Below are positions 44,407-53,927 of a stretch of 64,000 nucleotides of DNA, piece by piece; within the stretch, counting starts at the first letter, position 1; every line of letters starts with the position of its first letter. The translations under genes were made by a program, and so were the position numbers. This DNA comes from Dactylis glomerata. Taxonomy: Eukaryota; Streptophyta; Magnoliopsida; Poales; Poaceae. The notes beneath the pieces are model-generated. The model worked only from the letters and a program-made list of their open reading frames with translations. It searched no databases and was not told the origin of the DNA. The DNA lies in assembly GCA_007115705.1 (NCBI GenBank), contig QXEO01000546.1, positions 13,040,465 to 13,104,464 on the forward strand, in the 5' to 3' direction.

Positions 44407-44584
44407 TTGAGTACATTCTCCATGCTCTACCCCGGTCCGAGGCAAAATTTCGGCAGCACCTCCCCGCTGCTCTCCCGATACACGTCTCGGCAAATTACCG
44501 AGAGGATGTGCATCCGAAGAACAACAGAGAGGCGCTGCCAAAATCCTGACTCGGACCGGGGTAGAGCATGGAGAATGTACTCAA
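44407..44584. repeat. Long hairpin upstream of TNP2
   Basis: 35-bp arms (44407-44441 and 44550-44584) are perfect inverted copies, including CTCGGACCGGGGTAGAGC on the right arm. Weaker pairing continues outside and inside them. A further pair, CCGCAAGTGTTACG and CGTAACACTTGCGG, lies at about 44613 and 44664. Both sit in the presumed TNP2 promoter region. Confidence 0.8.
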
Positions 44585-44800
44585 CTACGCATCCGCCGAC
44601 TGTCCCGTAAATGCCGCAAGTGTTACGTTTGCAAATATGTCGACCACTAATGCATATTTATCCGCGTAACACTTGCGGACGGGAAGTGACACCTAGGTTT
44701 CGCGACTTGACGAAAAGTTGAATCTAGTGACGGGAGAGGAGGTGGAATGTTAGCTCACCCTCAACTGTAGAGGAAGTAGTCGAAAAACGGGGTGTCGAGG

Positions 44801-44917
44801 TCGTCCTCCGAGATGGCGACCTCCGGGACGGCGACCTCCGAGACGGCGACCTCCGAGATGGCGACCTCCGGGACGGCGACCTCCGAGATGGCTACCTCCG
44901 AGATGGCGACCTCCGAG
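44801..44917. repeat. 15-bp minisatellite, eight units
   Basis: The unit GCGACCTCCGAGATG alternates with GCGACCTCCGGGACG and near variants. The length is a multiple of three, so the minus strand reads an open pentapeptide repeat (S/P-E-V-A-I/V) ending shortly after at a stop (L-Y-S-stop at about 44761). It is either a repeat in the CACTA 5' region or part of an upstream exon. Confidence 0.8.
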
Positions 44918-44924
44918 GGCAGGA

Positions 44925-45112
44925 AGGGGGCTCGCAGGGGGCTCGGCCGGCGTTGTGCACGAGGGGGACGGCAGAGGGGCGGCTGGGGGTGGCGCGCGAG
45001 CCATGCAGGGGGCGGCGGCGTGCAGGCTCGCAGGGGGGCGGCGGCGCGCGGGCTCGCAGGGGGGCGGCAGCGCGGGAGGCTCGCAGGGCGGCGGCGCGGG
45101 AGGCTCGCAGGG
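44925..45112. repeat. GC-rich tandem repeat (GGCTCGCAGGG type)
   Basis: The motif GGCTCGCAGGGnGGCGGC recurs about five times up to the LTR at 45113. Long open frames in several phases reflect the composition. No domain is recognised. Confidence 0.65.
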
Positions 45113-46708
45113 TGATACGTCTCAAACGTATCTATAATTTTTGATGCTCCATGCTTGTTTTTACACCATTTGCCTATTGTTTCGTTACACTTAGTGGCAT
45201 TTTTATGCAATTTCCGGAACTAACCTATTAACGAAGTGCCATAGTGCCAGTTTCCTATTTTCTGCTGTTTTTGTGTTTCAGAAGTGATACACAGGAAATA
45301 TTCTCGGAATTGGACGAAACAAGTTCCTGAAGTCTTATTTTACCCGGAAGCTTCCAGAGATCCGAAGGAGAGTAGGAGGTGAGGGACCAGGGGCCCACAC
45401 GCACAGGTGGCGCGGCCAGCCCCTGGCCCGCGCCACCCCCGTGTGTGGCCGCCTGGCCCCTCCTCTGACAATGCCCCTTCGCCTATAAAGACCCCCCGAC
45501 GAGAAAAACCTAAGTACCCGATCAGATTTCCAGAACACATCGCGATCCGCCGCCGCCGTCGACCCGAAGATCGGGAGGGTCCAGAAGCTCTTTCCGGCAC
45601 CCTGCCGGAGAGGGGAATCACCACCGGAGGTCTTCTTCATCGCCATGCTTGCCTCCGGAGCGATGAGTGAGTAGTCTACCTTGGACTATGGGTCCATAGC
45701 AGTAGCTAGATGGTTGTCTTCTCCACTATGTGCTTCATGTTTAGATCTCATGAGCTGCCCTACATGATTGAGATCACCGTTATGTAATTCTACATGTTTG
45801 GTTTGTTGGGATCCGATGAATATTGGTGTTTATGATTAAGTTGCTGTACTGAATTATATCTTTTGTTATCTCTATGTTGTTTATGATCTTGCATGCTCTC
45901 CGTTGTTAGTAGCTATCTTGGCCGAGTAGTTGCTAGTGACTCCAAGAGGGGGTATTTATGCTCGATAGTGGGTTCATGTCTCTATTTCACCTGGGGGAGT
46001 GACAGAAACCTCTAAGGTGGTAGATGTGTTGTTGCTACTAGGGAGAAAACAACATTCATATGCTCAAGGGCATATGCTTTGTTTACATTACACACTTTGC
46101 TTAATGCAATTATCTGTTGTTCGCAACTTAATACTTCTAGGGTGTTCGGATTGATATCCCAGGGAGTGGATTATTAGTCATAGATGCAGTTGGATGGCGG
46201 TCTATGTATTTTGTTGTAATGCCCAGAGTAAATCTCATAGTGACCTTCTTGACATATCACGTTTATCTTTATTCTATCAATTGCCCAACTGTAATTTGTT
46301 TACCCAGCCTGTGTTATTTTATCTATGGAGAGACACCACTAGTGAACTGTGGACCCCGGTCCTATTTACATCATATTGCTATCACCTGCTTACTTTACTC
46401 GTACTGTTTACTTTACTCGCATACTATATTGTTTTCCACTCGATACACTCATAACCTTTGTTTCAAGCAAACCGGTGAGATTGACAACCTCATCGCAAGT
46501 TGGGAACAAAGTATTTGTTTGTGTGTGTGCAGGTTCCACAACACCTTCAGTCGTCATTGTCTCTCCTCTCCTGTTCGATAACCTTGGTTTCTTAAACTGA
46601 GGGAAAACTTGCTGCTACACTCATCATACCTTCCTCTTGGGGTTCCCAACGGGCTGGTTATTCACCACGCACAAGGACAGTCTGCTCCACATCAATAAGG
46701 GATCAGCA
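45113..46708 (+). repeat. 5' LTR of an Athila-like element
   Basis: It starts TGATACGTCTCAAACGTATC and ends GGGATCAGCA (1596 bp). It contains a TATA box (CGCCTATAAAGACC near 45480). It is closely related to the LTRs at 3386-5012 and 9487-11113. The five bases before it are CAGGG; the partner of that duplication is outside the window. Confidence 0.85.
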
Positions 46709-48496
46709 AGCTTTTTCTGGCGCCGTTGCTGGGGAGGAAGAGAAGACTTCTGCGAGGGGAGTTCTTCGCACACACATTCTTTACTTTGTTTTATTGTTTT
46801 GCTTTACTTTATTTATTTTGCCTGCATTGCTTTTTATCAAAAACCCAAAAAAATTAGAATCCTTGGTAGTTGTTTTTACTTATCTACTTTTAGTTTTGTT
46901 AAAATGAGTAATCCTGAAGTAGAAGTTCGTAGTTTTAAGCAACAAGGGGGAGAAAGTTTAAAAGATGCTTGGTACTGTATTAATAATGCTCATCATAGGT
47001 GTACCAAAAAGCACTCTACCACGATCCTCCTTAGAAATTTTTATGTTGGTATATCCAGTTGGAATAGGTATGTTCTTGATACTCTTACAGGAGGTAATTT
47101 TCTGGGTACTCCCGCTGGAGAAGCATGCACTATAATTGAAAGTTTAGTGGGAATACCACCTATTCATGTTGCTAAAGCCGAGACCACCTTGGAGGAGGTG
47201 GTAGAAAGGCTCAGCTCTTTAGAGAAAAGTTTGCCAAGTATCCTAGAAAATGCTAGCCGAGTTAATGAATTAATAGGAAACATCGGTAAGAGAATTACCG
47301 CTTTAGAGGCCAGCACTACTCTTGATAATCAAAACTTAAGGATTGGTAAACTAGAGGAGTCTATGGAAACTCTTAGCTTAATCTTCTCTTCTCTTAAATT
47401 TAAGAAAGAGAAAGTGTTTGTTGGAAAAGAGCAAAAATTTATGTATGTTTCCAAGGTTTCTGCGCTTAAATCTCAACATGTTCTTAAAATTGGTAAGACT
47501 CTTAGTTCCACTAAGGGTGACTTGCAGGTTGAATCATCCTCGGGAACCTTCAAAGAGCCTACTGAGGTAACTAGCACTTCATCTATTGATATTACTTGAT
47601 TCGCAATTTTCTGCGCCTAGCTCAAAGGCGTTAAAGAAAAGCACTCTTGGGAGATAACCCAATGTTTTCTTTTCAGTAATTTTTCTTTTATTTGAGTCTT
47701 GGAAGTCATTACTACTGTAATGACCGCTCCTTATCTTGTTTATTTCGTTTTTGTGCCAAGAGAAGCCTCTAATTTGAGTGAGGTAAAGATTTGGGGATGT
47801 TGCTGTCCTGAAACTGTTTTCGGTGCTGCACCGTAAAAATTCGTGAAAATTCTCTGTTTATCTTTTGGACCTGCGATTTCTTGTGCATATGCCCCAGGTT
47901 ATATCCAAACTTTTCTTAGTTGAACACTTTTTGATTTGAGCAACATAAAATCCCTCAAAAATTCGACCTTTGTCAGCTGTTCAGTTTTGACAGATTTCTG
48001 CCAATATTTGTGTTTGCCACTTTATCGCTTTCTTTTGAGTTCTTTTGATCATGGAACTGTTAGAGAAGTTGCTACAGTGGTATTTTCTATATATGTGGTG
48101 GTTTTGAGTTGAAACCTGAAGCAAATAGAGGATTGATTATATGTTATGCTTACACTAATATTGCTAATAGATTTGTGTTTAGTTTTGTATGAAGGAAATT
48201 TTCAAGTGTAGGGATTGGAGAATGATGAGATGAGTTGAAGAATGGACAAAATCTCAAGCTTGGGGATGCCCATGCATCACCCCAAGAAATATCCAAGAAG
48301 TACAAGCGTCAAAGCTTGGGGATGCCCCCGAGGCACCCCTTCTTCATCGGCAAAAATCAGGTCACCTTTCAAAACACTATATTTTTATTGCTTCATGCAC
48401 TATGTGTTTTTCTTGGAGCGTCAGTTGTTTTAGTTTTCTTAGTTGGTTTAGTTAGTTTGTTTGCTGCAATAAATGGTTGGACCCCAACAAATTTTC
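46709..48496 (+). mobile_element. Interior of the Athila-like element, interrupted at 48497
   Basis: The primer binding site TGGCGCCGTTGCTGGGGA is at 46719-46736, a leader follows, a gag-like ORF lies at 46904-47599, then conserved non-coding sequence matching the minus-strand sister at 5013-7577 (including the duplicated GCTTGGGGATGCCC motif at 48257-48330). It is cut at 48497 by another LTR element. Its 3' part lies to the right of the window. Confidence 0.8.
46904..47599 (+). CDS. Gag-like protein of a non-autonomous Athila-like element
   Basis: A 231-residue frame has an ATG at 46904, 168 bases after the primer binding site. Residues 1-75 resemble part of the gag domain (F-K-Q-Q-G-G-E-S-L-K-D-A-W). 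Residues 90-175 form a probable coiled coil (T-L-E-E-V-V-E-R-L-S-S-L-E-K-S-L and following heptads). The C terminus T-S-T-S-S-I-D-I-T matches the end of the ORF at 7578-8444, but the degenerate protease region of that protein is missing here. It probably assembles or packages in trans with an autonomous partner's proteins; this is inference. Confidence 0.6.
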   Translation: MSNPEVEVRSFKQQGGESLKDAWYCINNAHHRCTKKHSTTILLRNFYVGISSWNRYVLDTLTGGNFLGTPAGEACTIIESLVGIPPIHVAKAETTLEEVVERLSSLEKSLPSILENASRVNELIGNIGKRITALEASTTLDNQNLRIGKLEESMETLSLIFSSLKFKKEKVFVGKEQKFMYVSKVSALKSQHVLKIGKTLSSTKGDLQVESSSGTFKEPTEVTSTSSIDIT

Positions 48497-49312
48497 TGTG
48501 ACGACCTCAAATTTGATACAAATTCGAAGTGCCCGTTATGTAATCCATCACAATCCCAGGATCTTTGTTGTGATTTACATAACGTAGTTGATACCACAGT
48601 TCCATAGACATTACAATACGAGGGTTCAAATACAATGGTCATACAGACCAAGTCATATTACAACACAATATAGCAGCGGAAATAACGTCTTCGGGTCCAT
48701 GCCTTCACCCTACAGGCAATGGCGACTCATGGAGACGAGCTTAGTTCTGGTACTCTTCTTCATACCCTTCCTCCTGGTATTCTTCCCCATAGTCTGGCCA
48801 AGTTGATAGCCAGGGACACAGCCATGAGTACATTGGATGCACTCGCAAACCATCGTATAATTGAAATGATGAAGTAGGTATGCAAGTTTGGTATAGTGGA
48901 CTAAGCACTAAGTTTATTTGCCAAAGCTAGTTTTATTTCCCAAGAATGTTCATTGGTAGAAAAGAGGTTTAGTTCTCTAAGTTCAATCTAAAGAGGAAGT
49001 TCAAGTGTGTCAACCTCAAGGTCAAGTCAAGTCATTCACCAAGTTCACCATAAGTTGTTGTTAGTTTTTGACAAAAGCCAAGTACAGCTTGCCAACTGTC
49101 CATGACCGCGGACGCGGCTATTCGAATAGTTTGAAAACCTCTGCAGAGGGGTACACTTTACCCACAAGATTCGATACATCTGCCGGGAGAAATCCACGGA
49201 TCGTCATACACAAGTATGTGGGGTTCAGATAACCAAACAAACTCTTTCACTTGCTCACCCTAGTATAGGATCCTTCCCTAGAGCCCGGGGTACGGAATCC
49301 CCGCTCCGGCGC
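48497..49312 (-). mobile_element. LTR element in minus orientation, left piece (interrupted)
   Basis: Its terminus TGTGACGACC at 48497 is the complement of an LTR end in CGTCACA, like the element at 1-2164. A region of several hundred bases reads on the minus strand as a transcribed LTR without a protein. It is interrupted at 49313 by the Retand-type element and continues at 62443. GGCGC at 49308-49312 is duplicated at 62438-62442. Confidence 0.6.
49308..49312. repeat. Target site duplication GGCGC (left)
   Basis: Exactly repeated at 62438-62442 on the other side of the Retand-type element. Confidence 0.9.
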
Positions 49313-50444
49313 TGTTATCGCCACATTTTGGCCAAATAAGGAGGTGGGCCGTAATCAAGATGGGCTTGGAGGCTGGATCGGCCTTGCGCGTGGATTTGGG
49401 CTAATTGCCCGTGTATCTGTATATTATGATATAGTACGTTTCGGTTTAAACAAGAGATAGAGTTGTTAGGTTTATTCCAAAGATAGAAAGTCTCCGGACT
49501 ATAAATATGTACCTAGGGTTATTGAGAAAGGAGGACGACCATGTTCGCAACAAACACAATCTCGGCGCATCGCCACCCCTTGTTTCGAGGGTTTCTTTCA
49601 GGTAAGCGTCGTGCTGCCTAGATCGCATCTCGCGATCTAGGCAGCATCTGCTTATGTGTTATTTGGTGTTGCTCGTACTGAAGCCTTGTTGATGGCGAGT
49701 AATACTGTTATCATAGATCTGTTTGGGCTAGCATCAGTGCTTTTTGTTTCTGTTTACTTAGTCATGCTGCCCCTAGAGATCTCGCTGCCTTTGCACCTAT
49801 TTTGGGTGTAAGGGCAGCATCTTGCTTGATCTTTATTCAGTCGATTCAATCTGTCATAGTTGTTCCTTGTTCTCCAAGGATTAGTTTAATATCCGCATGG
49901 TCAGGCCTCACAAACGGGTTGAACGGTCCAGTAGTACGTAAGGATATGGTTTGCTAATTCGAGAGGAGTTGTTCCGGGAATTGACTATACGTTGGTTTTT
50001 TGGCCTCCTCTAGGGTTAGTTTATGTTATCTTTCGTATCTACCAGGCTCAATTACGTGTGGGATGTTCCAATTATGTGGTGAAAGCGTTAAACTGTCGTA
50101 GATCGATTTGACTTGTATTGATAAAGCAAAACCCCATGTTATCGTAGATCCAATGCAGATCCATGGGACAATCGGCTACCTGAGCCGATTCACAGGGAAA
50201 CCTGAGAGCCGATCGAGGCTCGTATTTAATGTTTACATGTCTGCCATGCAGGAAACCAATCGAAGCAATCCATCACCTTCCTGATCAGGTATAGGTCAGG
50301 TGGCACGCCCTTGCATCAGCCAGGACGTGTGCCGGAGTTTTGCGGGCCGTTGACCGAGGGACAAGGGCCCACCAGCAGCTCTGGGAGCCTCCCGGCTCTT
50401 CGTGTTGCTCGTCGCTGCTCGCCGGTGGGTTTTGACAGGCAACA
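49313..50444 (+). repeat. 5' LTR of the Retand-type element
   Basis: It opens TGTTATCGCC and closes CAGGCAACA. It contains a TATA box (ACTATAAATATG, 49498) and a strong splice donor (CAG/GTAAGC, 49601-49602). A perfect 15-bp-stem hairpin lies at 49612-49646 (left arm TGCTGCCTAGATCGC), and a second hairpin AATCGGCT-ACCTG-AGCCGATT lies at 50170-50190. Confidence 0.92.
49602..50251 (+). promoter_or_regulatory. Candidate leader intron within the LTR
   Basis: The donor TTTCAG/GTAAGC at 49602 and acceptor CTGCCATGCAG/G at 50251 bracket a 650-base segment. It starts about 70 bases after the likely transcription start. Splicing would remove the hairpin and most of U5. Splicing is inferred from consensus only. 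Confidence 0.4.
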
Positions 50445-50449
50445 CATTC

Positions 50450-50467
50450 TGGCACGCCCAGTGGGAC
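50450..50467 (+). promoter_or_regulatory. Primer binding site
   Basis: TGGCACGCCCAGTGGGAC lies five bases inside the 5' LTR. It has the general form of Tat primer sites, TGGCgCC-cA-tGGGg; the matching tRNA was not identified. Confidence 0.65.
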
Positions 50468-50502
50468 ACTCAACAACATCTGCATCAACATCTGACGCTG
50501 CG

Positions 50503-53500
50503 ATGGGGGACAGACCAATCACGTACGACGATCTGTCTGATGAGCACAAGAAGAGGTATGATGATATCAAAGCTCTCTTCGAAGCCGATCTCATCGGCTC
50601 TTTTGAAAGGACCCGTAAGCATGGCATCAGGTGGAAAGGGTTCTCACCCGAAGGCGCTCTCGATGAGGTGGATCTGTCTGTTCCTTCAGAGGATCGCACC
50701 AGAGCTCTGCGACAGGAAGTCAATTACATGGTGGCTCATTCTCTTCACCGCCATTCTGAGAGCCTGGTGAACGCTTTCGAGCGCGTCGTGGTTCGCGTGG
50801 TTCAGGAGATCATGAAACATCAGTACTCTCCGTCGGGGCCTACCCTAGGGACTCACCAGGGAGAAAGACCGCTCCAGACCAGGCCACAGCTACCATTCAC
50901 GCTTGCAGCTCCGGAGCCACCGGGGTCACCGGCGTACGTCGTCTACAAGATTGGAGGTGATCCTGGCGATTACCAATTCCTGTCTGAGCCACCTAAAGAA
51001 ATCCCACATGGATATGTGTGCACATACGTGCCGGACTGCAACAGCCTGACGCGCACGAACCAGATTGCAACCGCAGGGATTTCTGGGGCAGGTGTTTCTG
51101 GAGTAGGGATTTCGGGAGCAGGGATGTCCGGGATGGACGCTGATAAACAGGCGTGGCTAGCTAAGTATGCCACCGGAACGAGTCATGAGAATTTAGCCCC
51201 TGCAGCTCAAACGGTGGAGCAAATCAGTACCATCTTGAGAGACCAGTTCGGCTTCGTGCCGAAGAGGAGAACAATCGGCTATTCCAAGCCGTACCCCAAC
51301 GAGTATGATCTGATTCCGCTTCCACCCAAGTATCGGCTCCCTGAGTTCTCAAAATTTAATGGTTCAGAAGGGTCTAGCTCGATCGAGCACGTGAGCCGAT
51401 ATTTGGCACAGTTAGGCATGATTTCAGCATCGGATCAGTTACGCGTAAGGTTCTTTGCGCAATCTCTGACGGGACTAGCTTTTGGGTGGTACACCTCGTT
51501 GCCACCAGATTCGATCCGGACCTGGAAGCAGCTGGAAGAACAGTTCCATATTCAGTATCATTCAGAAGCTACCGAGGCTGGCATTGCCGATCTGGCACAG
51601 GTGCGGCAGAAGCGGGGAGAAACGGTAGCTGAGTATATTCAGCGTTTCAGGACTGTCAAGAACCGATGTTATTCGGCTCGTTTAACTGAGAAAGAAGCAG
51701 TCGAGCTGGCCGTGTTGGGTCTCTCAGCCCCGATCAAGGATCTGGCTTTCCAAGTAGAATACAATTCACTGGCGCACATGGTCCAGAAACTGACAATGTA
51801 TGAGCAGCGCCACCCTGAGTTGTACCAAGACAAGTTCAAACGTCCGATAGGCCTGGTCGATACAGAAGAAGAGGATCTTGCAGAAGACCAGGAGATAGCC
51901 GTGGCTGAATGGGCTCGGGGAGCAGATCCTGTGTCCTGCAAATGGGTGAAACAGCAAGGGCCTGCAAAAGGGTTCGACTTCGATGTAGGCAAAGCTGAGC
52001 AGATATTCGATTTACTGCTGAAGGAAAAGCAGCTGAAGTTACCCGAAGGCCATAAAATCCCTACGGCGCAAGAGATGAACGGGAGATCATACTGCAAGTG
52101 GCATCACTCGTTCACCCACACCACCAATGATTGCAAGGAGCTACGTCGGCAGATCCAAACGGCGATAGAACAGGGCCGTCTGATCCTTGGGCAGTTCGCC
52201 ATGAAAGTAGACACAAACCCGTTTCCTGGCATCAACATGGTAGAGCACAGCCACTCCACGAGGCGTCAGCTAGATTTCTCGTTCGATATTAACATGGCAG
52301 GGCCTGTGTACCACCATGCCAAGTATAAGGAGGAAAGCGGCCACTCCCGGGGCAAAGGAAAGGAAGAGGCCGGTCCACGCGACCGGCCCCGTTATGATGA
52401 TAGGCGGTATATAACCGAGGAACAAGTGAAAAGCGTGCGATATCAGAAGCCACACTCCATGCATCTCCTTAACAAGTATGAGCGTCAGTATGACCGACGT
52501 CGGCAGTACGACAGTGATGATGAAGGAGATCGTCGGACCGACGCATACGATGGGAGATACCGTCGGCATGATAGATATGATGAAAGATATGAGCACCGCG
52601 CTAGGGGAAGGTCAAAGGAAAAGGAAGGCGTGGATAAACATTGGGATTGTCCTTTCTTCAAGTACTGTTGGGATGCGGGAATGAGCCGATTGCCTACAGT
52701 CGACAACTGCCCGGAATGTGGACAGCAGAAGGATGACACAGGTCCAGTTTCAGTGTTCAAGCGTCTAGGGCCTCTCCGGCCTCAGAACGGACAAGGGGAG
52801 TCATCTCGAGCAAAAGATCTCGAGGAGTCAGAGGATGAAGAAGAAGATAGATATCACCGGCCAAGGTGGTGTCCCGATGGACTCAGACACTCCCAAAAGC
52901 GTAGAGTTCAGCGGCTACGTAGCTTGGAGGAAGCCGAAGCGCAGTACCTCCACACTTTAAGGAAAGCCCGGCCTGATCTGGCCGTGAAAATTCAGCAAAC
53001 CTTGGAGACGGAGGCCCGTCCAAAAAGGAAAGAGTGGCGCCCCAAACCAGTAAAAGCCGATGCGAAGACATCGGCTGACACAAACATGGTGTTCATACTT
53101 TCGTCAGAGTTTTGCGCTCCAGGAACCGAAGAACTACCAGTGGCACAGTTTGACTGCGGCCCACGGCCGGTCATCTTTGAAAAGCCACAGGAGAAGAGCT
53201 ACAAACATCTGAAAGCCCTGTACCTGAGAGGTTATATCAATGGGCAGCCTGTCCGCAAGATGTTGGTTGACACCGGAGCGGCAGTCAATATAATGCCATA
53301 CTCCATGCTGCGGCGTTTGGGACACTCCACTGCAGATCTGATCAAAACCAACGTCACGTTAAGCGACTTCAACGGCCAAGCTTCAGAAACGCAAAGCGTT
53401 CTGAACGTGGATCTGACCGTGGGTAGAAAAACCATCCCTACGTCGTTCTTCATTGTTGACAGTAAAAGCACCTACGCCGTCTTGCTGGGAAGGGATTGGA

Positions 53501-53736
53501 TTCACGCTAACTGCTGCATTCCATCCACGATGCACCAATGCCTGATACAGTGGGATGGAGATGAAGTGGAGGTCATTCATGCAGATGATTCGATCGAGAT
53601 CTCATTAGCTGGCATGAACATTTGGGACGCAGAAGACCAAGAGCCGATCTCTGGAGTCAGTCTAGACGGCTGTGAGCGCATTGAAGCTACAAAAAACGGG
53701 GTGAGGCTGGTCTTATCCACTGGCCTGACAGAGTAG
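50503..53736 (+). CDS. Gag-protease polyprotein of the Retand-type element
   Basis: It has 1077 residues. I chose the ATG at 50503 (M-G-D-R-P-I-T-Y) because upstream frame sequence lies in the LTR and primer site. The gag domain is at about 285-450 (L-R-V-R-F-F-A-Q-S-L-T-G-L-A-F-G-W-Y, then Y-I-Q-R-F-R). A zinc-knuckle variant C-x2-H-x4-H-x4-C lies at about 530-545 (C-K-W-H-H-S-F-T-H-T-T-N-D-C), as usual in Tat elements. A second cysteine cluster lies near 715-750 (C-P-F-F-K-Y-C to C-P-E-C-G-Q). A charged Arg/Asp/Tyr-rich region at 640-710 probably binds RNA. The retropepsin L-V-D-T-G-A-A-V-N-I-M-P has its catalytic Asp at 923. The frame is intact. Pol follows in another frame after a short gap. 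Confidence 0.92.
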   Translation: MGDRPITYDDLSDEHKKRYDDIKALFEADLIGSFERTRKHGIRWKGFSPEGALDEVDLSVPSEDRTRALRQEVNYMVAHSLHRHSESLVNAFERVVVRVVQEIMKHQYSPSGPTLGTHQGERPLQTRPQLPFTLAAPEPPGSPAYVVYKIGGDPGDYQFLSEPPKEIPHGYVCTYVPDCNSLTRTNQIATAGISGAGVSGVGISGAGMSGMDADKQAWLAKYATGTSHENLAPAAQTVEQISTILRDQFGFVPKRRTIGYSKPYPNEYDLIPLPPKYRLPEFSKFNGSEGSSSIEHVSRYLAQLGMISASDQLRVRFFAQSLTGLAFGWYTSLPPDSIRTWKQLEEQFHIQYHSEATEAGIADLAQVRQKRGETVAEYIQRFRTVKNRCYSARLTEKEAVELAVLGLSAPIKDLAFQVEYNSLAHMVQKLTMYEQRHPELYQDKFKRPIGLVDTEEEDLAEDQEIAVAEWARGADPVSCKWVKQQGPAKGFDFDVGKAEQIFDLLLKEKQLKLPEGHKIPTAQEMNGRSYCKWHHSFTHTTNDCKELRRQIQTAIEQGRLILGQFAMKVDTNPFPGINMVEHSHSTRRQLDFSFDINMAGPVYHHAKYKEESGHSRGKGKEEAGPRDRPRYDDRRYITEEQVKSVRYQKPHSMHLLNKYERQYDRRRQYDSDDEGDRRTDAYDGRYRRHDRYDERYEHRARGRSKEKEGVDKHWDCPFFKYCWDAGMSRLPTVDNCPECGQQKDDTGPVSVFKRLGPLRPQNGQGESSRAKDLEESEDEEEDRYHRPRWCPDGLRHSQKRRVQRLRSLEEAEAQYLHTLRKARPDLAVKIQQTLETEARPKRKEWRPKPVKADAKTSADTNMVFILSSEFCAPGTEELPVAQFDCGPRPVIFEKPQEKSYKHLKALYLRGYINGQPVRKMLVDTGAAVNIMPYSMLRRLGHSTADLIKTNVTLSDFNGQASETQSVLNVDLTVGRKTIPTSFFIVDSKSTYAVLLGRDWIHANCCIPSTMHQCLIQWDGDEVEVIHADDSIEISLAGMNIWDAEDQEPISGVSLDGCERIEATKNGVRLVLSTGLTE

Positions 53737-53761
53737 TAAAGCCCACGATTGTGCGTGGTAA

Positions 53762-53927
53762 GGCCGATCCCTGCGATCGGCCACAAAAAATAAAAAGCAG
53801 TGATCTTACGACAAGCATGTCATGTAGTCGTAGTAGGGAGATTCCCTACCATTGTAGAGCACAAATAAGTTGTAAACCTTCCTTGAGTAATGCAATCAAA
53901 AAGGGGGCCGATTCCGGCAATCGGCCC
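53762..53927. repeat. Two GGCCGAT hairpins between gag-protease and pol
   Basis: GGCCGATC-CCTGC-GATCGGCC lies at 53762-53782 and GGGCCGATT-CCGGC-AATCGGCCC at 53905-53927. Both are perfect stems with five-base loops. The first is followed by an A-run. Confidence 0.85.

Larger units (their letters stand above)
37237..45112 (-). mobile_element. CACTA (En/Spm-type) transposon, right end outside the window or lost
   Basis: It begins with CACTA at 37237 followed within 20 bases by GCCGACGG-type repeats. Two minus-strand genes follow, a TNP1-like gene and a TNP2 transposase. The right terminus (TAGTG preceded by the same repeats) is not seen. An Athila-like LTR starts at 45113, so the CACTA element may continue beyond that insertion. 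Both genes are damaged. The exact left terminus is a judgement, because the bases after CACTA do not match a terminus I know well. Confidence 0.75.

Noticed and set aside
49446..49628. 60-residue minus-strand frame repeated at 61439-61621
   Set aside because: It is the same LTR sequence twice; it spans the TATA box and splice donor of the LTR.
50311..50502. Extension of gag upstream of 50503
   Set aside because: It lies in the LTR and primer binding site, and the same sequence recurs in the 3' LTR without gag.
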